A stretch of 64,000 bases of DNA from Desulfobacterales bacterium (lineage in GTDB: Bacteria > Desulfobacterota > Desulfobacteria > Desulfobacterales > JAHEIW01). Every line of letters begins with the position of its first letter. Position 1 is the stretch's first letter. This document shows positions 35,290-43,864 of this stretch, in pieces. Below the pieces are notes generated by a model. That model was not told where the DNA came from and searched no databases. It was given only the letters and a program-made list of their open reading frames with translations. The position numbers were made by a program, and so were the translations under genes. The DNA is taken from NCBI GenBank assembly GCA_030145015.1, contig JAQYWI010000005.1, forward strand, positions 1 to 64,000, written 5' to 3'.

Positions 35290-36738
35290 TCATTCTTCGC
35301 GATCGAGAAGGTACTGCGTCCTTTTGGGTATTTTAAAGTCGGGCAGGCCGGTTTCCTTCCAGGAATCCAGTGCCTTCATCATCAATTCTTTGGGGGGCAG
35401 AGAAAAGTCACTGCGGCCGCTTTTATCGGTGGCATCGATGAGAAGTTTACCGCTCATCTCAATTTCGCCGTTGCGCACGCGAACCGTCGGATCCATCCTT
35501 GCCCCGGCGAAAATTCGATCGATGATGATCGTGTCCCGGACGGGATTCATACGCGAATTCATGGCCCAGTCCATGTGCATGGCGTCGCGAATATCGATGT
35601 CATCATCAACCACGGTGATTCGCTTGAGGGTCGTTTCATTGGCCATCGCCCGTCCGACGCGGACGGCATGCCCGGGATATTGGGGCTTCATGGATACAAT
35701 GCCATGGGCAAGCACTCCGCCGTAAGTGAGATCGACGTGAACATCTTTAACGGTTTTATATCCCAGGTCGTGCCTGAGCATTTTAAGGATAAGACCGGCG
35801 TAACCCGTACTCTGCATCACAGTGCTCTCACTGGGAGGCATCTGACTGATGTGGCCATAATAGATTGGATTCTTGCGATGCGTTATCGCCGTAACGGTTG
35901 CTACGGGATTCTTTCCAACCGGTCTCATATAGCCGGCAAATTCGCCGAAAGGCCCTTCCTGGTCGACTTCACCCGGCTGGATTGTACCTTCGATGATGAT
36001 TTCAGCATGCGCCGGCACCAAAAGATCCACGGTTTTGGCTTTAGCCACTTTTATCGGTTCGCCTTTTAGACCGCCGGCGATGGTCAGTTCATCGACACCA
36101 TATTGCACGTTGGCCACGGCGGCGAGATGGACAACCGGCTCGGCGCCAAGGACCCACGCAAAAGGTGCCGGTTTGCCTTTTTTAACATAGGACTCATAAC
36201 ATAAGGTGCCATGTCGCGCCGGAGCGAGATTAACCCCCAGATGATTTTTATCTTTAACCATGGCCCGGTAAACCGCCGTGTTTTGAATCCCGGTGTCATG
36301 ATCGCGGCTAATGGTCGTAGAGGTGATATAAGGCCCTACGTCTTTACCGGGTGTCCACACCGGAATGGGGAGGATCCCCAGATCGACGTCATCACCTTGT
36401 ATAACCACTTCATGACAGGGGGCGCTGTCTGTCAACTCCGGTGAAATCGGATTTAATAGGGCATGGACCCATTTTGCATTAATCTCATCGGGTACCGTCT
36501 CCAGGGCAATGGCATAAGTTTCGCGGGAGGCGCCCAGGACAGCGGTCATGACCGGAGTATCGAAGCCTTTGACGTTTTCGAAGAGTAAACCAAAACGATT
36601 TTCATCGGCAAACGCCTGGTACATCCAGCGTGCGATACAGGACAATTCCCATGCGGGATCGACCCTTTTGGGGATACGTCTGAGTTTGCCTTTAGTCTCT
36701 AAAACCGACAAATATTCGCGGATGTCTCGATAGGGCAT
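35290..36738 (-). CDS. UbiD-family prenylated-FMN decarboxylase
   Basis: This 482-residue protein belongs to the UbiD decarboxylase family, which needs prenylated FMN made by UbiX. Typical parts are LRRIPKRVDPAWELSCIARW, the T-S-T-T-I-S and CYESYVKKGKPAPFAWVLGA region, and EGPFGEFAGYMRPVGKNPV with an acid of the catalytic triad. The C-terminal half contains DTIIIDRIFAGARMDPTVR. No UbiX is seen in the window. UbiD enzymes act on aromatic and alpha,beta-unsaturated acids; in sulfate reducers the phthaloyl-CoA and phenol-carboxylating enzymes belong here. It lies on the strand opposite the ligase genes and may decarboxylate the activated acid. Confidence 0.85.
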   Translation of the reverse strand: MPYRDIREYLSVLETKGKLRRIPKRVDPAWELSCIARWMYQAFADENRFGLLFENVKGFDTPVMTAVLGASRETYAIALETVPDEINAKWVHALLNPISPELTDSAPCHEVVIQGDDVDLGILPIPVWTPGKDVGPYITSTTISRDHDTGIQNTAVYRAMVKDKNHLGVNLAPARHGTLCYESYVKKGKPAPFAWVLGAEPVVHLAAVANVQYGVDELTIAGGLKGEPIKVAKAKTVDLLVPAHAEIIIEGTIQPGEVDQEGPFGEFAGYMRPVGKNPVATVTAITHRKNPIYYGHISQMPPSESTVMQSTGYAGLILKMLRHDLGYKTVKDVHVDLTYGGVLAHGIVSMKPQYPGHAVRVGRAMANETTLKRITVVDDDIDIRDAMHMDWAMNSRMNPVRDTIIIDRIFAGARMDPTVRVRNGEIEMSGKLLIDATDKSGRSDFSLPPKELMMKALDSWKETGLPDFKIPKRTQYLLDREE

Positions 36739-36934
36739 GGTTCATCTCCTTATGTTATGGTAGCACCTGGGTTTTGCATGAGTCGGAGGCTTTCATCTGC
36801 AAGCGGAGCTCCTTAGTGTTATATAATTTGACGCTTCATCCAGCGAAGCGGGCAAGATTCAGGTAAGAAGTTATAAGACTGTGTTGTGCATGTCAATTTT
36901 GAGGGTGCCGCTTTAGTGTAAAAGGAGAACATAT

Positions 36935-38464
36935 ATGAATCTTAAATTTGAACAGATAGCGTCCTTGCCGCGCCTATCCTGGTGCGCGTGCATCCGTGAA
37001 CATGAGGAAGTCGCCCGCATCCTTCATGGACCGTGGGTGGAAACCCGCGACGACTGTTTCATCGAAGGCGCGTGGGACGGACCCTTTGAGGCCTATCGCT
37101 TTGATGAAGCCGTCATGCTGGCCGGCTCCGGGGGCCGCGTTGTCGACGGCGCGATCCTCTTTGCTTCTCCCGGTCATATGGGCGAAAGACTCTACTCATT
37201 GTCTGTGGCAAATGAACTCTATGTTTCCAATTCGTTTACCTTCCTGCTCAGCCAAGCAGGCCAGGATCTGGATATCCATTATCCCAATTACTTTTTCGAT
37301 TTCCTGAATCATCATCAATCCGGAATCCGGATAACGAATAAACCCATCCGGATCCGGGGCGGACGGTATGTGTATCGGCATGATTGCTGCAATATCCTGG
37401 TAAAACCCGATCTGACGATTACCCGTATCGAGAAGAACATAGATGATCCACCAGGGGATTACAGCGATTATGTCGCTTTCCTGGAGCGAACCAGCAGGTC
37501 AATTTGCGAAAATGCCAGGCACCCCGCCCGCAAGCAGCCCTATCGTCCCCTCACCACGATTTCCCAGGGGTATGACTCAACTGCCGTTTCGGTCCTCGCC
37601 GGTCGTGCGGGTTGTCGTGAAGCCGTCACCTTTTTTAAAAGCGTCAGTGATGACGGCTATGTTGATGACAGCGGCACGATCATCGCCGGTTATCTCGGCC
37701 TTCAAACCACCGAGTACGAACGGCTTGACTTCAACAAACTATCCGGATTGCCGACCGCCGAGTTCTATCTGAATCCTTTCGGGATGACAGAGGCCCTGGC
37801 CGTCATGCAAGATCAGTTCGTCGGTTCGCTATTGATGACCGGTATATTCGGAGATTATGTTTGGAGTACAGACAGACAAAGCGGGTTGCCCCTGCTCCAG
37901 GAACCCAATACCGATTTTCTAAATCCTGCTATTAGCTGGGCTGAATTTCGGTTAAGAGTCGGATTTATTCACCTGCCCGCCCCGGCCTGCGGCGCGATCC
38001 ATCGCCCGGCGATTCAGCGCATTACGCAATCAAGCGAAATGACGCCCTGGTCACTCGGCGGCAACTATGACCGGCCGATTGCCCGCCGCATTGTCGAAGA
38101 GGCCGGGGTGCCCCGTGAACTCTTTGGACAACACAAGAGTAAGGGCGCGCCCTGGTCTCCACGTGGCTTTAGTTTATCCTCGCCTGCCGGTGATCGCGAC
38201 TTTGAAGCGTTTTATCTGGCCAAAGTCACCGGAAGCACCGGCCGGCATTCATCTGCGGGCGTCCGTCAGGATGTTCGCAAGCGCAAAATCAACTGGCAGC
38301 GTCACTTAAGAAGGCTGTTACGGCGCTTTCCCGTTCGTATCAGACGCGCGTTTATGTGGAACCGGCTGGACCCGCGCTGGGGCGCCAAACACCTGTACAG
38401 ATTTCACTGGGGATTTGAACGCACAAAAGAGCGCTACCAATCTGCTTTGAACCAAAACCGGTAA
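36935..38464 (+). CDS. Asparagine-synthase-like PP-loop protein lacking the glutaminase Cys
   Basis: This 509-residue protein resembles class-B asparagine synthetases in size and domain order. The PP-loop is TISQGYDSTAVSVLA near residues 208-222, a variant of SGGxDS. The C-terminal half has LLMTGIFGDYVWS and HKSKGAPWSP. The N-terminal half is diverged: it starts MNLKF rather than MCGI, so the catalytic Cys2 of the glutaminase is missing. Such proteins use AMP activation with a different nitrogen donor or close rings, as in beta-lactam synthetases. AAGGAGAAC lies upstream of the ATG. Its placement between UbiD and an orphan binding protein suggests a role in amide formation or cleavage on the same compound. 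The reaction is unknown. Confidence 0.6.
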   Translation: MNLKFEQIASLPRLSWCACIREHEEVARILHGPWVETRDDCFIEGAWDGPFEAYRFDEAVMLAGSGGRVVDGAILFASPGHMGERLYSLSVANELYVSNSFTFLLSQAGQDLDIHYPNYFFDFLNHHQSGIRITNKPIRIRGGRYVYRHDCCNILVKPDLTITRIEKNIDDPPGDYSDYVAFLERTSRSICENARHPARKQPYRPLTTISQGYDSTAVSVLAGRAGCREAVTFFKSVSDDGYVDDSGTIIAGYLGLQTTEYERLDFNKLSGLPTAEFYLNPFGMTEALAVMQDQFVGSLLMTGIFGDYVWSTDRQSGLPLLQEPNTDFLNPAISWAEFRLRVGFIHLPAPACGAIHRPAIQRITQSSEMTPWSLGGNYDRPIARRIVEEAGVPRELFGQHKSKGAPWSPRGFSLSSPAGDRDFEAFYLAKVTGSTGRHSSAGVRQDVRKRKINWQRHLRRLLRRFPVRIRRAFMWNRLDPRWGAKHLYRFHWGFERTKERYQSALNQNR

Positions 38465-38470
38465 TCCCCC

Positions 38471-39580
38471 CTATTTTGCGCTTTTTTTGATCGCCGCACC
38501 GAATTGCTTTTCGAACTTCTGGCCCTCAGGCGATCCCAGCCATACCAGTTTTTTGTAATTCTCTTCGGAATCAAAATATGAAACCGGCTTCACATTCTCC
38601 TTCATCATCAGTTGCTCGGCGATTGCAATGGCCTTTTGATTACCGTTTTTAAGGGTGTTTCCTAAATAGGTGCCCTCACCGCAAATATTCAGCGCCTCTC
38701 TACCGGTCAACCAAACAACAAATAGCTTTGCCGCGTTCGGGCTCCGGGTGCCCTTGGGCACCGCGTGCAGCAAAACCGAATGGGGGACGAGGTCCTTAAA
38801 AAACCCCATTTTGAAATCGCCGTCTTGCGGACCGGCATCAAGATACTGCTCGGTTGTATGAAAGCCGCCTACGAAAAAATTGCCCTGTGCAACCTGTTTG
38901 GGCATCTTGCGCGGGTGAAATTTCTTTACTCCGTTTTGGCTCCAGGCTTCGGCGATTGCAAGCAGCTCTTCGGGGCTGTATTTCATCAAGGCGTAAGTTA
39001 GGTTGCCGCTGTACATGGACACGGCTGCTTTGCCTTTGAGGGAGGCATTCGCGAGATCCTTAATCGACAGCGGGACCATATTACCGTTGACTTTATCGGA
39101 CCTGTAAGAATATCCGGTGTAAAAGTCAAATGATTTGAAACCGAACCCCGCAATCGGCCCCGGGCTGACGGACGGGTCGGCGCCTTCGGGCAAAAGGTTT
39201 TCCCAGCCTTCTATTTTCTCGAGTGCACCTGCATCTGCCATCATGGCGAATGCCGATTCGTTGAGCACCATCGCGTCAAAGGTGGGTTCGGCGCCTTCGC
39301 GATACTGGTTCACAACCTTTCTTGCTTTGCCCGAGTATTTTCCCGTGAGGTTGGCCTCAAGTGTGATATTAAGGCCGTAACGGGCGTTAAACGCCGTTTC
39401 CAATTTTTTTACATGCTCCGGTGTAATAAAATGTAACGCCACCTTCAAATGCTTCTCCTTCTTCGCACCTGCAATCATCGATTTTAGCGTATCTGCATTT
39501 GCAAATTCCACCGCGATCCCCAGTGCCATTGTAAAGACCACCCCGGCGATCAAGGTCGCGCGTAACATCTTTTTCATCAT
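38471..39580 (-). CDS. Fe3+/thiamine-type ABC substrate-binding protein (orphan)
   Basis: This 369-residue periplasmic binding protein has a signal peptide (residues 5-28, ending near VEFANADT). It is like AfuA/FbpA or spermidine-type family 1 proteins: LKSMIAGAKKEKHLKVALHF, EPTFDAMVLNESAFAMMADA and GTRSPNAAKLFVVWLTGREA. The classical paired tyrosines of iron binders are not obvious, so a non-iron ligand is possible. No permease or ATPase genes adjoin it. Its start is 6 bases after GGAG. It has its own sigma-54-like promoter (39657-39672) and converges on the Asn-synthase-like gene with only a few bases between them. Confidence 0.8.
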   Translation of the reverse strand: MMKKMLRATLIAGVVFTMALGIAVEFANADTLKSMIAGAKKEKHLKVALHFITPEHVKKLETAFNARYGLNITLEANLTGKYSGKARKVVNQYREGAEPTFDAMVLNESAFAMMADAGALEKIEGWENLLPEGADPSVSPGPIAGFGFKSFDFYTGYSYRSDKVNGNMVPLSIKDLANASLKGKAAVSMYSGNLTYALMKYSPEELLAIAEAWSQNGVKKFHPRKMPKQVAQGNFFVGGFHTTEQYLDAGPQDGDFKMGFFKDLVPHSVLLHAVPKGTRSPNAAKLFVVWLTGREALNICGEGTYLGNTLKNGNQKAIAIAEQLMMKENVKPVSYFDSEENYKKLVWLGSPEGQKFEKQFGAAIKKSAK

Positions 39581-39656
39581 CGTTATCTCCTTTCGTCATC
39601 CCAGAAGGATTTCAGTATTGTTCCCGCAGGAATATTATTAAACCGGCACAATGTGG

Positions 39657-39672
39657 TGCAAAAATTATGCAC
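39657..39672 (-). promoter_or_regulatory. Sigma-54-like promoter, Fe-type binding protein
   Basis: On the minus strand the sequence is GTGCATAATTTTTGCA: a good -12 box and a degenerate -24 box. Transcription would start near 39646, 66 bases before the gene. A weak GGTCTTTTTCCC at 39761-39772 lies 100 bases upstream of the promoter. The better palindrome at 39781-39792 is 120 bases away and could be shared with ligase 3. Confidence 0.5.
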
Positions 39673-39780
39673 AATTTCAATGATAAATATATATCTCATA
39701 TTTCCAAATGGTTACATGATGATCGCTTAAAAAGCTAAAAACAACCCAAGACCGCTTTATGGTCTTTTTCCCAATAATTC

Positions 39781-39792
39781 GGGCATATACCC
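39781..39792. promoter_or_regulatory. Upstream activator palindrome, ligase 3
   Basis: GGGCATATACCC differs by one base from the perfect palindrome and keeps the flanking AATAATTC seen at ligase 2. It begins exactly 100 bases before the promoter at 39881. The gap 39593-39955 has no gene. Confidence 0.7.
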
Positions 39793-39880
39793 ATTATATT
39801 GCGCGCATAAATTTCTTTGCACCGACAGAAAACTATATAACCATTTGAAAATATTATAATTATATATGGTACCTCGATTC

Positions 39881-39896
39881 TTGCACAACACTTGCA
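39881..39896 (+). promoter_or_regulatory. Sigma-54 (-24/-12) promoter, ligase 3
   Basis: TTGCACAACACTTGCA matches TGGCAC-N5-TTGCA at all but one -24 base, making it the best match of the group. Transcription should start near 39907, about 49 bases before the ATG. Confidence 0.75.
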
Positions 39897-39955
39897 TATC
39901 TGTTAGCGGGGGTTACAACTGAATCGTTAATCGCTTAGCCGGTTTATAATCATAA

Positions 39956-41572
39956 ATGAGAAAAGCACTTGCGAATTTAAAGGGTTACGGGCGCTTTTAC
40001 CTGGGATTGCGGAGCTTCCTGCGCCAAAAGATTTCTCTGGCCGAGACCGAAGCCATTGTCCGGCAACGCATGGCTGCCAGAGATGCCAATTTCCTGCGGT
40101 TCATGGAACGGGGTGTCTTCGGTAATCCGAAAAGTCCGTTCCGGCCGCTGCTTAAATTAGCCGATTGCGAGCTGGGTGACATCCGCAACAGGGTCGGCAC
40201 AAACGGGCTGGAAGCCACTTTGCGTGAATTGCGCGACGCCGGAGTGTACGTTACATTTGAGGAATTCAAAGGCCGCAAGCCGATGGTACGCAATGGAAAC
40301 GTATTCCACGTACAGCCCCGGGATTTTGATAACCCCAATTTGAGCCGTCATTATCAAGGCACCACCAGCGGGACGACCGGAGCGGGCACTAGAATCATGA
40401 TTGATCTGGACCATCTTGCAGCCAATGCGCCGCTTTTAATGTTAGAGCACCATATCCATGGCACCCTGAACACGCCCGTCGGCATTTGGTTCGGGACGCC
40501 TCCTGATCCAACCGGACTCATCGCAATCCTGATGCGCTCACGCTATTTGGAGGCACCCTTAAAATGGTTTTCGCCTGCTTTGGCGCAAAGTGCCGCACCG
40601 CCTTTTAAATACCGCCTTATTGCGCCCTGCACCATTATCGCCGGTCGACTGTTTGGCGCACCCCTGCCCTGGCCGCAGCCGGTAAGATTGGATCAAGCGG
40701 CCACGATTGCCCATTGGGCGACAAAAATGGTTGCCGATCACGGCGCTTGCCTGATCACCACCCATGTAAGCCAGGCCTTGAGAATATGCAGGGCGGCTTC
40801 AGAAGAAGGATTGGATCTTCGCCAAGTTCTCTTTACGGTAGGGGGGGAGCCGCCTTCGCCGGCCAAAGTGGCCATGATAACGGGCACCGGCGCGCGCTTT
40901 GCACCTAAATATTTTTTTAATGAGGTCGGCGCCGTGGGCCTTGGCTGTGCGCAACCGCAAGACGAAAACGATCTGCACTTTATTAAGGATTGCCTGGCGC
41001 TGATCCAATACCCTCGCCGGGTACCCGGCTCGGAGCTTATGGTTGACGCTTTTAATTTTACGACCTTAGTGCCCTCTGCGCCCAAGCTCTTGTTGAATGT
41101 AGAAAGCGATGACTACGGTATCATTGAGACGCGTTCCTGTGGTTGCCCGCTTGAAACTTACGGATATACCGAACACTTGCGGGAAGTCCGCAGTTTTCGC
41201 AAGCTCACCGGTGAAGGCGTAACGCTGGTCGGCAGTGATATGATTTACGTTTTAGAGGAGGTCCTGCCGTCACGCTTCGGCGGCGGTCCTTTAGATTACC
41301 AGCTTCTGGAGGAAGAGGATCAGAAGGGCATGACCCGCCTCAGCCTGCTGATCAGTCCCAAGATTCTGATTCGGGATGAATCCGAAGTTATTGCAACGGT
41401 GTTGGAAGCCCTGAAACGAAAAAGCCGGGCGCATAGAGCCATCGAATTATTGAAGCAGGCCGGAACAATGCGGATCAAGCGTCAGGAGCCCATCTCCACG
41501 GGGCACGGAAAATTCATGCCGTTGCACAAAGCAAAATTGTCTCAACACCCAACCGAAGATGAATCCTCGTGA
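39956..41572 (+). CDS. PaaK/LuxE-like adenylate-forming enzyme, paralogue 3
   Basis: This 538-residue third paralogue has the motifs of the other two with small changes: TTSGTTGAGTRIM in the ATP-binding loop, YFFNEVGAVGLGC in place of YFFTEAGAVGLGC, RSFRKLTGEGVTLVGSD, and RQEPISTGHGKF at the C-terminus. The T-to-N change in the A5-like motif is notable because the Thr-Glu pair normally contacts AMP. It opens the operon that continues with a TauBC-like ATPase and permease, a methyltransferase and a binding protein. The ribosome binding site is weak. It presumably activates a related carboxylic acid. Confidence 0.7.
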   Translation: MRKALANLKGYGRFYLGLRSFLRQKISLAETEAIVRQRMAARDANFLRFMERGVFGNPKSPFRPLLKLADCELGDIRNRVGTNGLEATLRELRDAGVYVTFEEFKGRKPMVRNGNVFHVQPRDFDNPNLSRHYQGTTSGTTGAGTRIMIDLDHLAANAPLLMLEHHIHGTLNTPVGIWFGTPPDPTGLIAILMRSRYLEAPLKWFSPALAQSAAPPFKYRLIAPCTIIAGRLFGAPLPWPQPVRLDQAATIAHWATKMVADHGACLITTHVSQALRICRAASEEGLDLRQVLFTVGGEPPSPAKVAMITGTGARFAPKYFFNEVGAVGLGCAQPQDENDLHFIKDCLALIQYPRRVPGSELMVDAFNFTTLVPSAPKLLLNVESDDYGIIETRSCGCPLETYGYTEHLREVRSFRKLTGEGVTLVGSDMIYVLEEVLPSRFGGGPLDYQLLEEEDQKGMTRLSLLISPKILIRDESEVIATVLEALKRKSRAHRAIELLKQAGTMRIKRQEPISTGHGKFMPLHKAKLSQHPTEDESS

Positions 41573-41587
41573 ATTGGACAATAAGCC

Positions 41588-42367
41588 ATGAGAATTGTTT
41601 GCCAAAACCTTTCTAAAACCTTTCAAACACACAATAGCCCTATTGTGGCGTTGCAGGATGTGACCTTTGCGACCGAAGACAGTGAGTTCGTCTGTATCGT
41701 GGGCCCCAGCGGCTGCGGCAAGACCACGCTTCTTAAAATCATTGCCGGGTTGCAGGCGCCCGGCTCGGGAAATATCATTTTTGAGCCGGCCGGCAACCAC
41801 AAAAGGCCGAACAATGCCATGGTATTTCAGGAAGACAGCCTTTTCCCCTGGATGACGGTGCTGGATAATGTGGCTTTCGGGTTAGGGTCCCAGGGCCTGG
41901 GGAAAAAAGAGCGCCGGCAGCGCGCCCGAACTTTTATTGAAAAAGTGGGGTTGATGACCTTTGCCAACAGCTACCCGCATGAGCTTTCGATGGGGATGCG
42001 TCAAAGAGTGGGAATCGCGCGTGCCTTTGTGGCCCGGCCTCACACTTTATTGATGGACGAGCCTTTCGGCTCCGTGGATGCGCAAACCCGCTGGATTTTG
42101 CAGGAAGAGTTATTGAATATCTGGTCAGAGCACCATAATCTGGTTATTTTCATCACCCACGATATCGAGGAGGCGGTGTTGCTCGGCGATCGGGTTCTGG
42201 TAATGAGCGGAAGACCGGGAGAGATTCGCGAAGAAATAACCATTCCATTTGAGCGGCCGCGAAAACTTTCAAACATGGAACAGTCACAGATCAGGGAAAT
42301 TAAATGGCACATCTGGAACTTACTCGAAGACCAGGCGCGAAAAAGCGTCGGTCTTTCTTCTTCTTAA
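41588..42367 (+). CDS. TauB/SsuB-like ABC transporter ATPase
   Basis: This 259-residue ABC ATPase has Walker A VGPSGCGKTTLL, Q-loop NAMVFQEDSLFPWMTVLDNV, a signature-like ELSMGMRQRVGIARAFV and Walker B LLMDEPFGSVDA. This is the usual pattern of the taurine/nitrate/sulfonate subfamily. It starts 15 bases after the ligase 3 stop. Its 3' end overlaps the permease gene by about 64 bases, which is long but common in this family. It powers import of the ligand bound by one of the two NMT1-type binding proteins. Confidence 0.9.
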   Translation: MRIVCQNLSKTFQTHNSPIVALQDVTFATEDSEFVCIVGPSGCGKTTLLKIIAGLQAPGSGNIIFEPAGNHKRPNNAMVFQEDSLFPWMTVLDNVAFGLGSQGLGKKERRQRARTFIEKVGLMTFANSYPHELSMGMRQRVGIARAFVARPHTLLMDEPFGSVDAQTRWILQEELLNIWSEHHNLVIFITHDIEEAVLLGDRVLVMSGRPGEIREEITIPFERPRKLSNMEQSQIREIKWHIWNLLEDQARKSVGLSSS

Positions 42368-43149
42368 AAAACGGTTTTGCTTCGGCATTAATGCGTTACG
42401 AGTATTGGCTGCCGAGCCTGATTTTGCTTACGGCCATCGGGTGTTGGGAGTGGGCTGCTCGCCGGGAAGTAATTTCAACCCTATTTTTCCCGGCCCCTTC
42501 GATTATCGTACGGACCCTGATTCGATCCTTTGCCAGCGGTCAGATGATAGCGCATTCAGGCGCGACTTTATCGCGCATATTCCTGGCATTTCTAATCGGC
42601 GGTTTGCCGGCCACGATCATCGGGTTGGCGATGGGTTGGTCGCATCGATTCCGCTCCGGGATTGATCCGTTTGTTGCCGCGGCCCATCCGTTACCGAAAA
42701 TTGCGCTGCTGCCGCTCGCAATGATTTTTTTTGGAATCGGAGAATCTTCAAAGGTCGTCACAGTTGCCGCGGCGGCATTTTTCCCGATGCTTATCAACTG
42801 CATGGCGGGTGTGCAGCAGATTAATTTTGTCCATTTTGAGGTCGCTCAAAATTTCAGGGCAAATCCATGGAAGGTCTTCACTCGGGTTGTCTGGCCGGGC
42901 AGCTTGCCGATGGTGATCACCGGTGCACGCCTGTCGATTAATGTTGCATTCCTTATCACGATCTCCATCGAATTGGTCAGCGCCACCAAAGGATTAGGCG
43001 TCATGATCTGGTTTGCCTGGGAGACATTGCGCACTGAAGAACTTTACGCGGGTCTAATCGTAATTGCAGCCCTGGGAATTGGAATAAATTTTATTCTCAG
43101 GCGTTTAAGGATGCATCTGGTCCCCTGGCGGCCGGGGCATGAATCCTGA
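42304..43149 (+). CDS. TauC/SsuC-like ABC transporter permease
   Basis: This 281-residue membrane protein has about six hydrophobic segments. The BPD_transp_1 features are LIGGLPATIIGLAMGWSHRF, the EAA-loop region in VAQNFRANPWKVFTRVVWPG and the C-terminal LGVMIWFAWETLRTEELYAG. It overlaps the ATPase gene. A start at ATG 42391 (MRYEYWLPS) would remove the overlap and still keep the first helix, so the true N-terminus may be shorter. It forms the membrane channel with the preceding ATPase. Confidence 0.85.
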   Translation: MAHLELTRRPGAKKRRSFFFLKNGFASALMRYEYWLPSLILLTAIGCWEWAARREVISTLFFPAPSIIVRTLIRSFASGQMIAHSGATLSRIFLAFLIGGLPATIIGLAMGWSHRFRSGIDPFVAAAHPLPKIALLPLAMIFFGIGESSKVVTVAAAAFFPMLINCMAGVQQINFVHFEVAQNFRANPWKVFTRVVWPGSLPMVITGARLSINVAFLITISIELVSATKGLGVMIWFAWETLRTEELYAGLIVIAALGIGINFILRRLRMHLVPWRPGHES

Positions 43150-43170
43150 TCAGAATGAGGTCGTAAACTG

Positions 43171-43779
43171 ATGTCAAAGCTTTTGTCCATGGGTTATGTA
43201 ACCAAGCAGCGTTTCGCCAGCTACTGGTATCAGCTTAAAGAAGTTGTCTCAAGCAATCCGCTGAATGTGCTCGAAATCGGCATCGGACCGCGGTTGGTTT
43301 CCGGCTATCTCATCCAGAATAACATAAACGTCGTAACCATCGATTTGGAAAGAAAATTAAAGCCTCACATCGTCGGCTCGGTTTTGCAGTTGCCGCTAAA
43401 GGAAATGACTTTTGATACGGTCTTGTGCTGCCAGGTCCTGGAGCATTTTCCTTTTAAAAATTTAAAGAAGTGTTTGGAAGACATCCGAAGAATCACCCGC
43501 AAGAAACTGGTTTTAAGTTTACCTGATAAAACCCTGACTCTATCTTTTTTGCTTAGAAGTTCAAAACGCATTTCCTGGGATTTTTTGCTGCCGTTTCCTT
43601 TGGCATTCCGAAGACACAATATGGGAAATGTAAAGGGGCATTTCTGGGAAATCGGAGAAAGGGGCTATCCTTACACGCGTTTGTTAAAAGAAATAGAACG
43701 TGCCGGGTTTTCTGTAGATCGGACCTATCGGGTCCCGGATCATCCCTATCACCGGTTTTTCATTGCCTCGCCCGCCTGA
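43171..43779 (+). CDS. Class I SAM-dependent methyltransferase
   Basis: This 202-residue protein has the Methyltransf_11-type Rossmann fold: motif I is NVLEIGIGPRLVSGYLIQ (Asp/Gly-rich SAM loop), motif II NVVTIDLERKLK, and motif IV TFDTVLCCQVLEHFPFKNL. The C-terminal part is lysine and arginine rich. It lies 21 bases after the permease gene and ahead of the binding protein in the ligase 3 operon. Its substrate is unknown; O- or N-methylation or demethylation of the imported compound would fit. No lipid or RNA methyltransferase signature is present. Confidence 0.75.
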   Translation: MSKLLSMGYVTKQRFASYWYQLKEVVSSNPLNVLEIGIGPRLVSGYLIQNNINVVTIDLERKLKPHIVGSVLQLPLKEMTFDTVLCCQVLEHFPFKNLKKCLEDIRRITRKKLVLSLPDKTLTLSFLLRSSKRISWDFLLPFPLAFRRHNMGNVKGHFWEIGERGYPYTRLLKEIERAGFSVDRTYRVPDHPYHRFFIASPA

Positions 43780-43864
43780 AATTTTTTGTCTACTATACCC
43801 CCAACCCAATTGGGGGGTTATCTGTTATTCGTTATTTGTTAATCGTTCAATATGGAGGTGCCCT

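Noticed and set aside
35242..36069. A 275-codon plus-strand frame across the UbiD gene
   Set aside because: It is antisense to a clear UbiD gene and has no coding features; it is a by-product of codon composition.
36798..36813. AGGAGCTCCGCTTGCA on the minus strand as a sigma-54 promoter for the UbiD gene
   Set aside because: The -12 half fits, but the -24 half is poor and no GGG-N6-CCC palindrome lies about 100 bases upstream. It is too weak to include.
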